Positions 16,486 to 27,037 of a stretch of DNA of 41,440 nt are shown here, piece by piece; position 1 is the stretch's first letter; every line of letters starts with the position of its first letter. The notes beneath the pieces are model-generated. The model worked only from the letters and a program-made list of their open reading frames with translations, did no database searches and had not been told where the DNA came from. Both the position numbers and the translations under genes were made by a program. The DNA is from Actinomycetes bacterium (lineage in GTDB: Bacteria; Actinomycetota; Acidimicrobiia; Acidimicrobiales; RAAP-2): the NCBI GenBank assembly GCA_021818025.1, contig JAKAFH010000008.1, positions 1 through 41,440 on the forward strand. Reading direction: 5' to 3'.

Positions 16486-17692
16486 CGAGACCTCCCAGGA
16501 TGTGGCCCATGCGCTCGCGCTTGGTTCGCAGGTAGTCGATGTTGTACGGGGTCGGCGTACTCTCGATTGGCACCCGCTCGACGATGTTCAGGCCGAAGCC
16601 CTCCAGCCCCCCGTACTTGCTCGGGTTGTTGGTCATGAGCCGCATCGAGGTCACCCCGAGGTCCACGAGGATCTGGGCGCCGATGCCGTACTCGCGCGAG
16701 TCGACCGGCAAGCCCAGTTCGAGGTTGGCGTCCACGGTGTCGTGACCGTTCTCCTGGAGCGCGTAGGCGCGGATCTTGTGACCAAGGCCGATCCCGCGTC
16801 CCTCGTGGCCGCGCAGGTAGACCACGACGCCGGCACCCTCGGCGGCGATCTTCATCATGGCCGCCTGCAGCTGGGGACCGCAGTCACAGCGCAGCGAACC
16901 GAGCACGTCACCCGTCAGGCACTCCGAGTGCACCCGCACGAGCACGTTCGGCGTCGACTCGATGTCGCCGTAGACCAGGGCCAGGTGCTGCTCGCTGTCG
17001 AGGATCGACTCGAACACCACCGCTTGGAAGTTGCCGAACTCCGTGGGCAGCGCCGCCTCGGCGATCCGCTTCACCAACTTCTCGTGGTGGCGCCGATAGC
17101 GGATGAGGTCGGCGATCGACACGATCGGCAGGTTGTGACGCGCGGCGAACGCCTCGAGCTCGGGGAGGCGGGCCATGTCGGACTTGTCGGCACTCACGAT
17201 CTCGCACAGCACGCCCGAGGGCGCCTTGCCCGCCAGCCGACAGAGGTCAACGGTCGCCTCAGTGTGCCCGGCACGCTTGAGCACTCCACCGGGTCGGTAG
17301 CGCAGCGGAAAGATGTGTCCGGGGCGGTTCAGATCGGTCGGGCGCGTGTCGGGATCGATGAGCGCGCGCACCGTGGCGGCGCGGTCGTGCGCCGAGATGC
17401 CGGTCGTCGTGCCGTGTCGGTAGTCCACGGTCACGGTGAAGGCCGTGCGCTGGGCCTCGGTGTTCGCCACGACCATCAGGGGCAGGTCGAGCTCGTCGGC
17501 CCGGGCCGACTCCAGCGGAACGCAGAAGACCCCCGACGTGTACTCGAGGTAGAAGGCCATGGACTCGGCCGTCACGTCCTCGGCGGCCATGATCAGGTCG
17601 CCTTCGTTCTCGCGGTCCTCGTCGTCGACGACCACGACCATTCCGCCGTCGCGAATTGCGCGGACTGCCTCTTCAATCGTCGATAACGCCAC
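16472..17692 (-). CDS. ribBA: Bifunctional DHBP synthase / GTP cyclohydrolase II
   Basis: VVVVDDEDRENEGDLIMAAE (RibB), HSECLTGDVLGSLRCDCGPQL and LRGHEGRGIGL (RibA). GTG start at 17692, SD GGAGGT; the track ORF is N-terminally over-extended. Confidence 0.96.
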   Translation of the reverse strand: MALSTIEEAVRAIRDGGMVVVVDDEDRENEGDLIMAAEDVTAESMAFYLEYTSGVFCVPLESARADELDLPLMVVANTEAQRTAFTVTVDYRHGTTTGISAHDRAATVRALIDPDTRPTDLNRPGHIFPLRYRPGGVLKRAGHTEATVDLCRLAGKAPSGVLCEIVSADKSDMARLPELEAFAARHNLPIVSIADLIRYRRHHEKLVKRIAEAALPTEFGNFQAVVFESILDSEQHLALVYGDIESTPNVLVRVHSECLTGDVLGSLRCDCGPQLQAAMMKIAAEGAGVVVYLRGHEGRGIGLGHKIRAYALQENGHDTVDANLELGLPVDSREYGIGAQILVDLGVTSMRLMTNNPSKYGGLEGFGLNIVERVPIESTPTPYNIDYLRTKRERMGHILGGLDDVE

Positions 17693-18675
17693 TAGACCTC
17701 CAATTCGATACGAACATCTTCGCCGACCGTTCGCACATCCACCAATCGGCCGCGCCGCAGGTCGCCGATCGTCGACGTCGTCAGGTCGACGAGGGCACCG
17801 ACGGTGCCCGTCGCGCCCGCGAGCGCCGGCGCCACGTACCAGACGATCCGGTTGACGAGACCCGCGGCCACGAAGGCGCTCGCGGTCTTGGGCCCGCCTT
17901 CCACCAACGCCTGGAGCACGCCACTCGCGCCGAGCTCGTCGAGTACCGCGCCGACGTCGCCCGAACGCTCCCAGCACGGTCGGACCTTGGCGTGCTCTGG
18001 CGCACGACCAAGCACGACGCGCAGCGGCTCGAGCACCACGTCCTCGAGGCGTGCCGTGAGACGCGGATCGTCACGGCGCACGGTTCCCGCGCCGACGATG
18101 ATCGCCTGGCTGCGCGCACGCAGCACGTGGGCGTCTCGGCGCGCGGCCTCCCCGGTAATCCACTGACTGGACCCGTCCGGCATGGCGACGACGCCGTCCA
18201 GGGTTGCGGCGACCTTCATGACCACGTACGGCCGCCCGGTCTCGCGGTGCCAGAGGTAGGCCGCGAGCTGCTCGCGCACCGCTGCCTCGCCCACGCCGAC
18301 TGTCACCTCGATACCCGCGTCACGCAGAGCGGCGACGCCCGATCCCGACACGCGTGGATCGGGATCGAGGGTGCCGACCACCACCGACGCCACCCCGGCC
18401 GCGACGATCGCCTCGGTGCACGGGCCCGTTCGACCCGTGTGGCTGCACGGCTCGAGGGTGACCACGAGGGTGGCGCCAGCGGCCGACGTACCGGCGTTTC
18501 GCAGCGCCACCACCTCGGCGTGGGCGTCCCCGGGAACCTGCGTATGGCCGATGCCAACGATGCCGCCCCGGCGATCGACGACCAGCGCGCCGACCCAAGG
18601 GTTGGGCGGGGCGTGGTAGCGGGCCTTCTCGCCCTCGGCCACGGCGCGAGCCATGAGGTCCTCGAGATCGATCAC
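17692..18675 (-). CDS. ribD: Bifunctional riboflavin deaminase/reductase
   Basis: PNPWVGALVV, GDAHAEVVAL, LEPCSHTGRTGPCTEA, KVAATLDG. GTG start overlaps rpe stop (GTGA). Confidence 0.95.
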   Translation of the reverse strand: MIDLEDLMARAVAEGEKARYHAPPNPWVGALVVDRRGGIVGIGHTQVPGDAHAEVVALRNAGTSAAGATLVVTLEPCSHTGRTGPCTEAIVAAGVASVVVGTLDPDPRVSGSGVAALRDAGIEVTVGVGEAAVREQLAAYLWHRETGRPYVVMKVAATLDGVVAMPDGSSQWITGEAARRDAHVLRARSQAIIVGAGTVRRDDPRLTARLEDVVLEPLRVVLGRAPEHAKVRPCWERSGDVGAVLDELGASGVLQALVEGGPKTASAFVAAGLVNRIVWYVAPALAGATGTVGALVDLTTSTIGDLRRGRLVDVRTVGEDVRIELEV

Positions 18676-19355
18676 GCCGCCCCCGCCGCGAGTCGCAGCG
18701 CCCGGGCCGCCGCCAGGGGGTCGGGTTTGGCGAAGATGGCCGAGCCCGCGACGAGCACGTTCGCGCCGGCGCCAACCGCGACCGGGGCCGTGCGCTCGTC
18801 GATGCCACCGTCGACCTCCAGGTCGACCGCGAGGCCCTGACCGTCGATCTCGCCGCGCGCCTGGACGACCTTGTCCATGACCTCGCCGATGAAGGACTGT
18901 CCGCCGAAGCCCGGGAACACCGTCATGAGCAGCAGCAGGTCGATCCCGCCGAGGAACGGGGCGACGGCCGAGAACGGCGTGTCCGGGTTGGCCGCCAGCC
19001 CCACCCGAAGTCCCACGGCGCGCGCCTCGGCGATCAACGCTCCCGTGTCGCCGATCTCGACGTGGATCGTGCACCCGTCCGCGCCGGCGGCCTTGAAGGC
19101 CTTGAAGTACCGGCCGGGCTCGGTCATCATGAGGTGGCAGTCAAAGAACCGGTCGCTGTAGCGACGAAGTGAGGCCACGACGGGCGGCCCGATCGAGACG
19201 TTGGGCACGAAGTGACCGTCCATGACGTCCACGTGCAACCAGTCCGTTTCGTCGTCAATGGCGCGAACCTGCGCAGCCAGCGATCCGAAGTCCGCCGCCA
19301 GGATCGACGGGGCGACACGAAGGCGGCCCGTCGGACCGGCGTCAATGGTGGTCAT
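18672..19355 (-). CDS. rpe: Ribulose-phosphate 3-epimerase
   Basis: VAPSILAADFGSLAAQVRAI, HVDVMDGHFVPNVSIGPPVV; start at MTTIDAGPTG. Confidence 0.96.
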   Translation of the reverse strand: MTTIDAGPTGRLRVAPSILAADFGSLAAQVRAIDDETDWLHVDVMDGHFVPNVSIGPPVVASLRRYSDRFFDCHLMMTEPGRYFKAFKAAGADGCTIHVEIGDTGALIAEARAVGLRVGLAANPDTPFSAVAPFLGGIDLLLLMTVFPGFGGQSFIGEVMDKVVQARGEIDGQGLAVDLEVDGGIDERTAPVAVGAGANVLVAGSAIFAKPDPLAAARALRLAAGAA

Positions 19356-19378
19356 GCCCCCCAGCCTAGAGAGCCCCG

Positions 19379-20257
19379 TCACCGCCACCGCACGATCTCG
19401 TCCGATCGAACCCGACCCCGCCACCAGTCAGCGGCCGGCATGGTGCGACCGCCCTCGGGACGCAGGGCGTCGAGCACGAGTGCGCCACCCTGGACGCCGA
19501 GCAGGATCTCGCCATCCTGGCGGCAGAGGGTCCCCGGGGCGGTCGCGGCGTCAACGGACAGCGCGTGGGCCTCGATCAGCCGGATCCGCTGGTCATCGAC
19601 GAGCAGCCACGAACGCTCCAGTCGCACGATCCGAAGGTTCTCGTCGACCGAGCGCGCGGGGTCGAGATGGAAGGTCTCAGCGTCGAACTTCGTCGCGTAG
19701 GTCACCTCGCCCGACTGCGCGACGGGGTGGTCGAGCAGCGCGGAGTCGCCGAGCACCTCGAGCAGCGCCTGCGCGCCGAGTCGAGCCAGACGCTCGAGCA
19801 ATACCCCGAGCGTCGCGTCGGCGATCTCGATGCGTCGCTCGAGGTGCACGGGGCCCGTGTCGAGGCCCTCGTCGAGCGTCATGATCGACACACCAGTCTC
19901 GCGGTCGCCGGCGAGGATCGCGCGCTCGACCGGCGCGGCGCCACGCCAGCGCGGCAGCAGCGAGAAGTGGACGTTGAGCATCGGGACCCGCTCGAGGACC
20001 GCGGCGGGGATCATCGCGCCATAGGCCACGACGACGCCGCGATCGACGTCGTAGGCCGCCAGGTCGGCAATCCGGTGGATCACCGGAATGCCCCGCGACA
20101 CCGCTTCAGCCTTCACCGGGCTCGGGGTCTGCCCCGACCCTCGACTCCGACGCCGGTCCGGTCGCGTTACGACGACCGCGACGTCGTAGCCCGCGTCACA
20201 GAGCGCCCCGAGTGACGCCACCGCCGGCGCCGGTGTTCCGAGGAAGGCCAGGCGCAT
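19379..20257 (-). CDS. fmt: Methionyl-tRNA formyltransferase
   Basis: MRLAFLGTPAPAVASL, NVHFSLLPRWRGAAPVERAILAGD. Confidence 0.97.
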   Translation of the reverse strand: MRLAFLGTPAPAVASLGALCDAGYDVAVVVTRPDRRRSRGSGQTPSPVKAEAVSRGIPVIHRIADLAAYDVDRGVVVAYGAMIPAAVLERVPMLNVHFSLLPRWRGAAPVERAILAGDRETGVSIMTLDEGLDTGPVHLERRIEIADATLGVLLERLARLGAQALLEVLGDSALLDHPVAQSGEVTYATKFDAETFHLDPARSVDENLRIVRLERSWLLVDDQRIRLIEAHALSVDAATAPGTLCRQDGEILLGVQGGALVLDALRPEGGRTMPAADWWRGRVRSDEIVRWR

Positions 20258-20788
20258 CTACTCGCCGAGCAGCTGACCGAGACCGTCGACGTCGCGTCCG
20301 AGCGTGAGGCGCCGATGGCGCAGCAGCTTCTTCGCCTCGCGTCGCTGGTCCTCGTCCAGGCGCTCGACCAGGAGGACCCCTTCGAGGTGGTCCATCTCGT
20401 GCTGGAAGATCCGGCCCTCGTACTCGTCGGTCTCAATGTCGATCTCGTTGCCGTCGAGGTCGTAGCCCCGCAGGTGCACGGCGTTGGGACGCGTGATCTC
20501 CCAGCTGAGCCCCGGTACGGAAAGGCAACCCTCCTCGAAGGTCCACTCGCCGTCGGTCTCGACGATGACGGGATTCACCACCACGACGGGTCCGTCGCCC
20601 TGGTCGTAGACGAAGAGCCGCTTCTGCACGCCGATCTGGTTGGCGGCGAGGCCCGCGCCGGGCGCCTCGTACATGGTCTCGATCATGACCTCGGCCAGCG
20701 CGGCGATCCGGCCGTTGATGTCCTCCACGGGCGTGGTGACCTGGGTCAGCACCGGGTCACCGTACACGCGGATGGGCAGTGTATTCAC
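20258..20788 (-). CDS. def: Peptide deformylase
   Basis: GAGLAANQIGV, EEGCLSVPG, QHEMDHLEG motifs. Confidence 0.98.
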   Translation of the reverse strand: MNTLPIRVYGDPVLTQVTTPVEDINGRIAALAEVMIETMYEAPGAGLAANQIGVQKRLFVYDQGDGPVVVVNPVIVETDGEWTFEEGCLSVPGLSWEITRPNAVHLRGYDLDGNEIDIETDEYEGRIFQHEMDHLEGVLLVERLDEDQRREAKKLLRHRRLTLGRDVDGLGQLLGE

Positions 20789-20805
20789 GGCCCCAGGCTA
20801 CCGGC

Positions 20806-22509
20806 TCAGTCGACGGCGATACGCAGGGAGGTCGGGCGATTCGGTGCCCGAAGCGCCTCGAGCAACGTGGCGAGGTCTCGCGCGCGCACCGACACGTCCG
20901 ACGCACCCTCGCTGACGCGCACTCGCGCGCGATCGAGTGTCTCGGCGAACGCGGCCGCCCCGTCGCCACGCAGTGACGCCGCCGCGCCGAAGGGCGCGAG
21001 TTCGAGGAGGCGCGCCGTCTCGAGCTCGTCGGCCAGCAGCTGGTCGAAGGAGCCCTCGGCGACGGCTCGAATCACCGGGTCATCGCCGCGGCGCGTCTGG
21101 ACGATCACCTGTCCGCGACCCTCGCGACGCGAGCCGACGAGCCGGCCGGCGCGACCCAGCACGCTCACCGCCTGGCGTCGAGCCGACTCGCGTGGCGCGA
21201 GCAGGTACTGGTCAAAGTCATCAATGACGACCAGCGGGGCCCGCCGCACGCGCTGGAAGACGGCCTCGGTACCGACCACGACCCGCGCCAGCGCACCGTC
21301 GGGCGCGTCGGCCGCGGTCACGACGCTCACCGGTTGACCGATCTGGGCCTCGAGATCGCGCTGGGTGGTGCTCACGCCCTGACGTAGCCGCCGCACCCGC
21401 GTCGATCCACAGGACCGGCAAAACCGCTCGCGCGGCTGGTGGGCGTTGGCACAGGCGACGCCCTCGGGCACCTCCTGCTCGGCCTGCGTGCAGACGGCAC
21501 AGCGATAGAGCTCGTGGCACTGCGCGCACGCGAGTAGCCGACCTCGTCCCAGGCGCTGGTGCACGATGACCGCGGCCACCGGTTCGCTCTGAGCGAGCGC
21601 GCGGTGCACGGCGTCGAGCGTCTCGCGGGCGAGCACGCCGTCGTGCGGGTCACCGCCTCGACGATCGACGACCGTCAATCGCGGCCACCCGCCATCGACG
21701 CCCGCGTCGCGCCGAAAGCCACCGAACATGAACCGCGGTTCCGGGAACATCGACGTGGCCCAGAGCGGCGCTCCCTCGCGCCGGCACCGTTCCGCGAGCA
21801 CATCGAAGGCGTGCCAGGTGGGAACCGCGTCAGACCGGAGCGACTCGTCTTCGAGGTCCAAGACCACCGCGCCCGCCACGTGGGCGACTGGCGCCATCGC
21901 GGCGCCGCGGGCTCCCACGACGATCGGCCACCCGGCGCGCATTCGCTCCCACTGATCGGCGCCGGCGACGTCACAGCCTCGCTGTTCGAGGCGCCCGCGC
22001 AGCCGGCGCGCCCACGAGTCCGTCGGGGCAACGACGATCAGACTGCCGGGCGCCAAACGCGTCGCGCGATAGGCCGCGAGCACCAGCCCGAGCGGATCGG
22101 TCGTTGGCGCGAGTTGGATCACGCCTGGCTCGTAGTCGACGAGTTGGCCGCTAATGGAGGCGAGCAGCGGCTTCGCCACCGGTGGCGTGGGCAGCGACGT
22201 CACCAGGCGGGTCGGCGACGCCGACACGAGCAGACGCGCCAAGGGCGCGAGCCAGCGGTCGCTCGCCCACGAGAGGAACCCGAGCATCTCGGCCGGCGGG
22301 CCGTAGCCCAACCACTTGCCAATCGGCTTGAGCTCGGGGGTGGGCGTCGCCTCGTCGAGCACCCAGGCTCGCACGCTGCGGTGATTGAAATCGACGCGCA
22401 CGCGGTCGCCCAGGCCGAGCGAGGCGATGCGCTCTGGTACCAGGTAGTCAAAGGGGCGATCAACGGCGGCGACCTCGGTCACCACGCGAACCGCCCGCGG
22501 CTGGGCCAC
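20806..22509 (-). CDS. priA: PriA-like primosomal protein N', apparently lacking helicase ATP-binding motifs
   Basis: PFDYLVPERIASLGLGDRVRVDFNHRSVRAWV N-terminal domain; CAQCHELYRCAVC...FCRSCG zinc region; no GxxGSGKT or DEEH. GTG start overlaps metK stop (TAGTG). Confidence 0.85.
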   Translation of the reverse strand: MAQPRAVRVVTEVAAVDRPFDYLVPERIASLGLGDRVRVDFNHRSVRAWVLDEATPTPELKPIGKWLGYGPPAEMLGFLSWASDRWLAPLARLLVSASPTRLVTSLPTPPVAKPLLASISGQLVDYEPGVIQLAPTTDPLGLVLAAYRATRLAPGSLIVVAPTDSWARRLRGRLEQRGCDVAGADQWERMRAGWPIVVGARGAAMAPVAHVAGAVVLDLEDESLRSDAVPTWHAFDVLAERCRREGAPLWATSMFPEPRFMFGGFRRDAGVDGGWPRLTVVDRRGGDPHDGVLARETLDAVHRALAQSEPVAAVIVHQRLGRGRLLACAQCHELYRCAVCTQAEQEVPEGVACANAHQPRERFCRSCGSTRVRRLRQGVSTTQRDLEAQIGQPVSVVTAADAPDGALARVVVGTEAVFQRVRRAPLVVIDDFDQYLLAPRESARRQAVSVLGRAGRLVGSRREGRGQVIVQTRRGDDPVIRAVAEGSFDQLLADELETARLLELAPFGAAASLRGDGAAAFAETLDRARVRVSEGASDVSVRARDLATLLEALRAPNRPTSLRIAVD

Positions 22510-23708
22510 TAGTTCAGCGACAGCTCCCGACGCAGGTCGTCGACCCGCGGCGTCTGTTCCCACGTGAAGCCTTGATCGCTTCGCCCGAAGTGCCCGTAGG
22601 CGGCCGTGCGCTGGTAGATCGGTCGACGAAGGTCCAGGTCGCGGATGATCGCGGCGGGACGCAGGTCGAAGATGGCGTCAACGGCCTTGGCGATCTTGGC
22701 CCGGTCGACGGTCTCGGTCCCGAAGGTCTCTACTAGTACCGAGACGGGACGGGCCACGCCGATGGCGTAGGCCACCTGCACCTCGCAACGCTGCGCGGCG
22801 CCGGCGGCCACGACGTGCTTGGCGACCCAGCGTGCCGCGTACGCCGCGGACCGGTCGACCTTGGACGGGTCCTTGCCCGAGAAGGCACCACCACCGTGGC
22901 GAGCCATCCCGCCGTAGGTGTCGACGATGATCTTGCGCCCCGTCAGGCCGGCGTCGGCGTGCGGACCGCCGAGGACGAACTTGCCCGACGGGTTGACGAT
23001 GACCCGCATCGAGCTGGTGTCGAGGTTGGACGGCAGGACCGGCTTGATCACGTGCTCGAGGACGTCGTGGCGGATCGTGGTCTGGGAGTCGTAGCCATCC
23101 TCGTGCTGGGTGGAAACGAGCACGGTGTCGACCGCGACCGGACGACCGTCTTCGAAGGCAATCGTGACCTGGGTCTTGCCGTCGGGACCGAGGTACGGGA
23201 TCAGGCCGGATCGGCGTACCTGGGCCAAGCGCATCGAGAGCCGGTGCGCGAGCCAGACCGGCACGGGCATGAAGTCATCGTTGTCGTCACAGGCGTAGCC
23301 GAACATCATGCCCTGGTCACCCGCGCCGAGCGCGTTCAACTGGTCCTCGCCGCCCGAGCCGCTTCGCAGCTCGAGGGCCGCGTCGACGCCGCCGGCGATG
23401 TCGGGGCTCTGCTTGTCCAAGGACACCAGGACCGCGCAGGTACGGCCGTCGAATCCCTTGCTACCGCTGTCGTAGCCGATGTCCAGGATCGTCTTACGCG
23501 CAATGGCGTTGATGTCAACGACCGCGGTGGTCGTGATCTCGCCCGCGACCACGCACAGTCCCGTCGTGAGCAGTGTCTCGCAGGCCACCCGCGCGTGCGC
23601 GTCCTGGGTCAAGATGGCGTCCAAGACGCTGTCAGAGACCTGATCTGCGATCTTGTCGGGATGTCCTTCCGTCACCGACTCCGACGTGAAGAGGGTGCGA
23701 TCGCTCAT
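22509..23708 (-). CDS. metK: S-adenosylmethionine synthetase
   Basis: [56 protein letters not shown]. Confidence 0.99.
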   Translation of the reverse strand: MSDRTLFTSESVTEGHPDKIADQVSDSVLDAILTQDAHARVACETLLTTGLCVVAGEITTTAVVDINAIARKTILDIGYDSGSKGFDGRTCAVLVSLDKQSPDIAGGVDAALELRSGSGGEDQLNALGAGDQGMMFGYACDDNDDFMPVPVWLAHRLSMRLAQVRRSGLIPYLGPDGKTQVTIAFEDGRPVAVDTVLVSTQHEDGYDSQTTIRHDVLEHVIKPVLPSNLDTSSMRVIVNPSGKFVLGGPHADAGLTGRKIIVDTYGGMARHGGGAFSGKDPSKVDRSAAYAARWVAKHVVAAGAAQRCEVQVAYAIGVARPVSVLVETFGTETVDRAKIAKAVDAIFDLRPAAIIRDLDLRRPIYQRTAAYGHFGRSDQGFTWEQTPRVDDLRRELSLN

Positions 23709-24934
23709 TGGTCTCCTTGCGGTAACAATGCAACCACCCTAGTCAACACCTCTAGCGCAACGTCCTCTTTTGTTCGCATCGACACCGTCACCGGGTCGTG
23801 GTCGCGAAGCAGCAGCACCACTTCATTGGTCCTGGACTCGAAGCCCGCCCCGGGGGTCGTGACGTCGTTGACGACCAGCAGATCAGCACCCTTGCGTTCG
23901 AACTTCGACTGCGCATTGGCGAGCACGTCGGTCGACTCCGCGGCGAAACCGACGATGACCTGGCCGTCGCGCCGAGCGCCGGTCAACTCCACCAGGATGT
24001 CTGGGGTGGCCACCAGTGACAGCTTGGGCGGACCCGCCGCCTTCTTGAGCTTGTTGGGTGCCGGCGCGACCGTGAAGTCCGCCACGGCCGCCGCCATCAC
24101 GATGACGTCAGACTCGCTGGCCCGCGCGAGCACGCGATCGCGCAGCTCGGCCGCGGTCACGACGGGCACCACGTCGATTCGGCGTTGCACGTCGAGGGCG
24201 AGCGGCCGGACGGTCGTTGTGACCAGGGTGACCGCGGCTCCCAGGCGTGCGGCGACCTCGGCGATGGCGTGACCCTGGCGGCCCGAGGACCGGTTCGTGA
24301 TCACCCGAACGGGATCGATCGGCTCACGCGTGCCACCCGCGGTGACCAGCACCCGCCGGCCCGTCAGCGGGCCACGGTACCCCTCGACGATTCGCTGCAC
24401 GAGCGCGACGATCGTCGCGGGATCGGCCAGTCGTCCGGCCCCCTCGTCACCGCCCGCGAGGTGGCCGCGCTCGGGCTCGAGCACGAGCACCCCACGTCGA
24501 CGCAGGGTCGCCAAGTTTTCCTGGACGACGGGCTGCTCCCACATCTCGGTGTGCATCGCCGGACACAGCAGCACGGGCGACGCACTCGCCATCAGGGTCG
24601 CAGTGAGCAGGTCGTCGGCGAGGCCGGCCGCGAAGCGCGCGATCAGGTGGGCGGTCGCGGGTGCGACGACGATGAGATCAGCCGACTGACCGAGCTTGGT
24701 GTGGGGTATCGGCAGGTTCGGGTCATCGTACAGGCCGACGCGCGCCGGTTCGCTCGCGAGCGCGGTGAAAGTCAGCGGCGCCACGAAGCGCGTGGCGTCA
24801 GGAGTCAGGATCGGAGCGACGTGATAGCCGGCGTCGCGCAGGCGCCGGAGCACTTCGACGGCCTTGTAGGCCGCGATGCCGCCGGCGACGCCCAGAACGA
24901 TTCGAGGTGTCGGCTCAGGCGTCGCGGAGGGCAT
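23705..24934 (-). CDS. coaBC: Phosphopantothenoylcysteine decarboxylase / phosphopantothenate-cysteine ligase
   Basis: [51 protein letters not shown]. Confidence 0.97.
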   Translation of the reverse strand: MPSATPEPTPRIVLGVAGGIAAYKAVEVLRRLRDAGYHVAPILTPDATRFVAPLTFTALASEPARVGLYDDPNLPIPHTKLGQSADLIVVAPATAHLIARFAAGLADDLLTATLMASASPVLLCPAMHTEMWEQPVVQENLATLRRRGVLVLEPERGHLAGGDEGAGRLADPATIVALVQRIVEGYRGPLTGRRVLVTAGGTREPIDPVRVITNRSSGRQGHAIAEVAARLGAAVTLVTTTVRPLALDVQRRIDVVPVVTAAELRDRVLARASESDVIVMAAAVADFTVAPAPNKLKKAAGPPKLSLVATPDILVELTGARRDGQVIVGFAAESTDVLANAQSKFERKGADLLVVNDVTTPGAGFESRTNEVVLLLRDHDPVTVSMRTKEDVALEVLTRVVALLPQGDQ

Positions 24935-25265
24935 CGGTGAAGGCGTCCAGCTCGTTCGCCTCGTCCTGGTGCGCCTGGGCTGCGTCTCGGTCGCGACGCT
25001 CCTGCTCGAGCTCCTCGGGCGTCGGACGGTGGAATTCGAGCTTGCCCTCGTAGAGCTCCTGGAGCGACAGCGACAGCGACTTGTTCGACAGTGACGTCAC
25101 CTGGGGTGGGATCATCGCGCCGTGGCCCGTTCCGAGTCCGTTGTAGTAGTCGTTGATCTCGCGTGCGCGAATCGCCGACACCGCGACCAGGGTGAACTTC
25201 GAGTTGCCAACCTTGGCCAGCAGCTCCTCGATGGGCGGATCGACAAGCGATGGGCGCTCGGTCAT
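24915..25265 (-). CDS. rpoZ: RNA polymerase omega subunit with charged C-terminal tail
   Basis: MTERPSLVDPPIEELLAKVGNSKFTLVAVSAIRAREINDYYNGL; start trimmed from the 195-aa track ORF. Confidence 0.9.
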   Translation of the reverse strand: MTERPSLVDPPIEELLAKVGNSKFTLVAVSAIRAREINDYYNGLGTGHGAMIPPQVTSLSNKSLSLSLQELYEGKLEFHRPTPEELEQERRDRDAAQAHQDEANELDAFTDALRDA

Positions 25266-25281
25266 GGATTCAGTCCTTTGA

Positions 25282-25848
25282 TTACGCGAGGGTTCGACGG
25301 TCTCGTCGGAGTTCTTCCAGTATAGAGAGGATTTCGCTGGTGGCCCGCTCCACGTCGTCATTGACGATGACGTGGGTCGCGAGGCGTTCGCCGACGCGCA
25401 TCTCGCCCGCCGTGCTGTGCAGCCGCCGCTGGACGTGGTCCTCGGTGTCACCGCGCCCGCGTAGGCGGGCTTCGAGATGGTCCATCGAGGGCGGAACGAC
25501 AAGGAAGATCACGACGTCGTCGTAGTGTCGCCGCACCTGCTCAGCCCCCTGGACCTCGATCTCGAGCAGCACATCGGCGCCGCCGGTTCCCGTGGGAACG
25601 GGCGTGCCGTAGAGGTTGCCCTGGAACTGCGCCCACTCGAGGAATCGGCCCTCGTCAATCGCGCGCTCGAAGGTCTCCCGGTCCACGAAGACGTACTCGT
25701 CACCCGTCTCGGTCTCGCGTTTGTTGCGCGTCGTCCAACTGCGGCTGAGCCACAGCCGGGGATCGGCCTCGACGAGTCGCCGGGCTATTGTCCCTTTGCC
25801 GACTCCACCAGGACCAATCAGTACCGCCAGCAGCGGTTCAGCGCACAA
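25282..25848 (-). CDS. gmk: Guanylate kinase (TTG start proposed)
   Basis: LIGPGGVGKGTIARRLV, SRSWTTRNKRETETGDEYVFVDRETFE. Start uncertain; overlaps mihF stop. Confidence 0.93.
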   Translation of the reverse strand: MCAEPLLAVLIGPGGVGKGTIARRLVEADPRLWLSRSWTTRNKRETETGDEYVFVDRETFERAIDEGRFLEWAQFQGNLYGTPVPTGTGGADVLLEIEVQGAEQVRRHYDDVVIFLVVPPSMDHLEARLRGRGDTEDHVQRRLHSTAGEMRVGERLATHVIVNDDVERATSEILSILEELRRDRRTLA

Positions 25849-26173
25849 GGGCTCGAAACAGCTCGGCGCGCTGCTTGGGACCAAGCCCGCGAATCCGGCG
25901 CGACTTGGCGATCTGGGCCTTTTGCATGATGCGCTCGGCCTTCACGTCACCGATGGCCGGAAGCGCGCTGATCAAGTCATACGCGCGCATCTGGGCGACG
26001 CACTCCTCGCGGTCGGCAAGTTCGAACAACTCCTCTAAAGAAAGTTCACCGGACTTGATCTGCCGCTTCACCTCCGCCCGGCGTCGCCGGTTCGCCACGG
26101 CGAGTCGTGAGGCTTGAACTCGCTGCTCTTGCGACAGTGTTGGCGGAGTCGGTGTCACGGGCACAGAATACAT
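25838..26173 (-). CDS. mihF: Integration host factor, actinobacterial type (mIHF)
   Basis: PPTLSQEQRVQASRLAVANRRRRAEVKRQIKSGELSLEELFE...LPAIGDVKAERIMQKAQIAKSRRIRGLGPKQR. ATG at 26173 preferred over TTG at 26197. Confidence 0.92.
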   Translation of the reverse strand: MYSVPVTPTPPTLSQEQRVQASRLAVANRRRRAEVKRQIKSGELSLEELFELADREECVAQMRAYDLISALPAIGDVKAERIMQKAQIAKSRRIRGLGPKQRAELFRALVR

Positions 26174-26200
26174 CGTGACGAGCGCAAATGCACTCAAGAA

Positions 26201-27037
26201 CTAGGGCAGGGCGTCAGATATTTCGTCGCGCCAGCGCCGAGCGGCGTCGTGCACCGCGCGGCGATCCGGACCCCGCTCGAGGATCGACCGAGCCACGTTG
26301 ACCAGGACTGATGCACGAGGGACACCGCCGAACAGCCGGCGGACCCGTTCGGGCGTGGCGCCCTGGGCGCCCACGCCTGGCACCAGGATCGGCCCCTGCA
26401 GCCGCGTGAGGTCAAAATCCGGGCGATCCCTGGTCGCGCCGATCACCGCACCGATGGCGCCGAGCGACTCGGCACCGGCGTTCAGGGCGGCGATCGCACC
26501 CAGGACCGCGACCTCAACGCTGCGCTCGCCGTCCACGATCGCGCCCTGGACCTCGCGACCCTCGGCGTTGGAGGTCGCGGCGAGTACGAAGAGCCCCCGG
26601 CCGCTGCCTTGCGCCGCGCGCACGAGTGGCGCCAGCGATCCGACACCGAGGTAGGGGTGGGCCGTCAGCGCGTCGACGGCGAGTGGCGAGCCGTCGGTGA
26701 GCCACGCCTGGGCGTAGCCCTCGACCGACGAGCCGATGTCGCCGCGCTTGGCATCGGCGACGACGACGAGCGACGCGTCACGGGCCTCGCGAATCACCCG
26801 CTCGAGGATCCGATACCCGGCCGAGCCGAATCGTTCGAAGAAGGCGACCTGGGGCTTGACGGCCACGGCGGTGCCAATCGCTGCCTCGACGATGGACAAC
26901 GCGGCGAATTCGAGTCCCTCGACGTCATCGCGTCGACCCCACTGCTCGAGCACTGTCGCGCTGGGGTCGACACCGATGCACAGCGGACCGCGCTCGGTGA
27001 TCAGTTCCTGCAGCCGCACGCCGAACGATTCAACCAT
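26201..27037 (-). CDS. pyrF: Orotidine 5'-phosphate decarboxylase
   Basis: LCIGVDPSATVL, VVVADAKRGDIGSSVEGYAQAWL; start MVESFG. Confidence 0.95.
   Translation of the reverse strand: MVESFGVRLQELITERGPLCIGVDPSATVLEQWGRRDDVEGLEFAALSIVEAAIGTAVAVKPQVAFFERFGSAGYRILERVIREARDASLVVVADAKRGDIGSSVEGYAQAWLTDGSPLAVDALTAHPYLGVGSLAPLVRAAQGSGRGLFVLAATSNAEGREVQGAIVDGERSVEVAVLGAIAALNAGAESLGAIGAVIGATRDRPDFDLTRLQGPILVPGVGAQGATPERVRRLFGGVPRASVLVNVARSILERGPDRRAVHDAARRWRDEISDALP

Noticed and set aside
16448-17686. 412-aa plus-strand ORF
   Set aside because: Antisense to ribBA; composition typical of reverse-frame translation.
22815-24272. 485-aa plus-strand ORF
   Set aside because: Antisense to metK and coaBC; shadow ORF.
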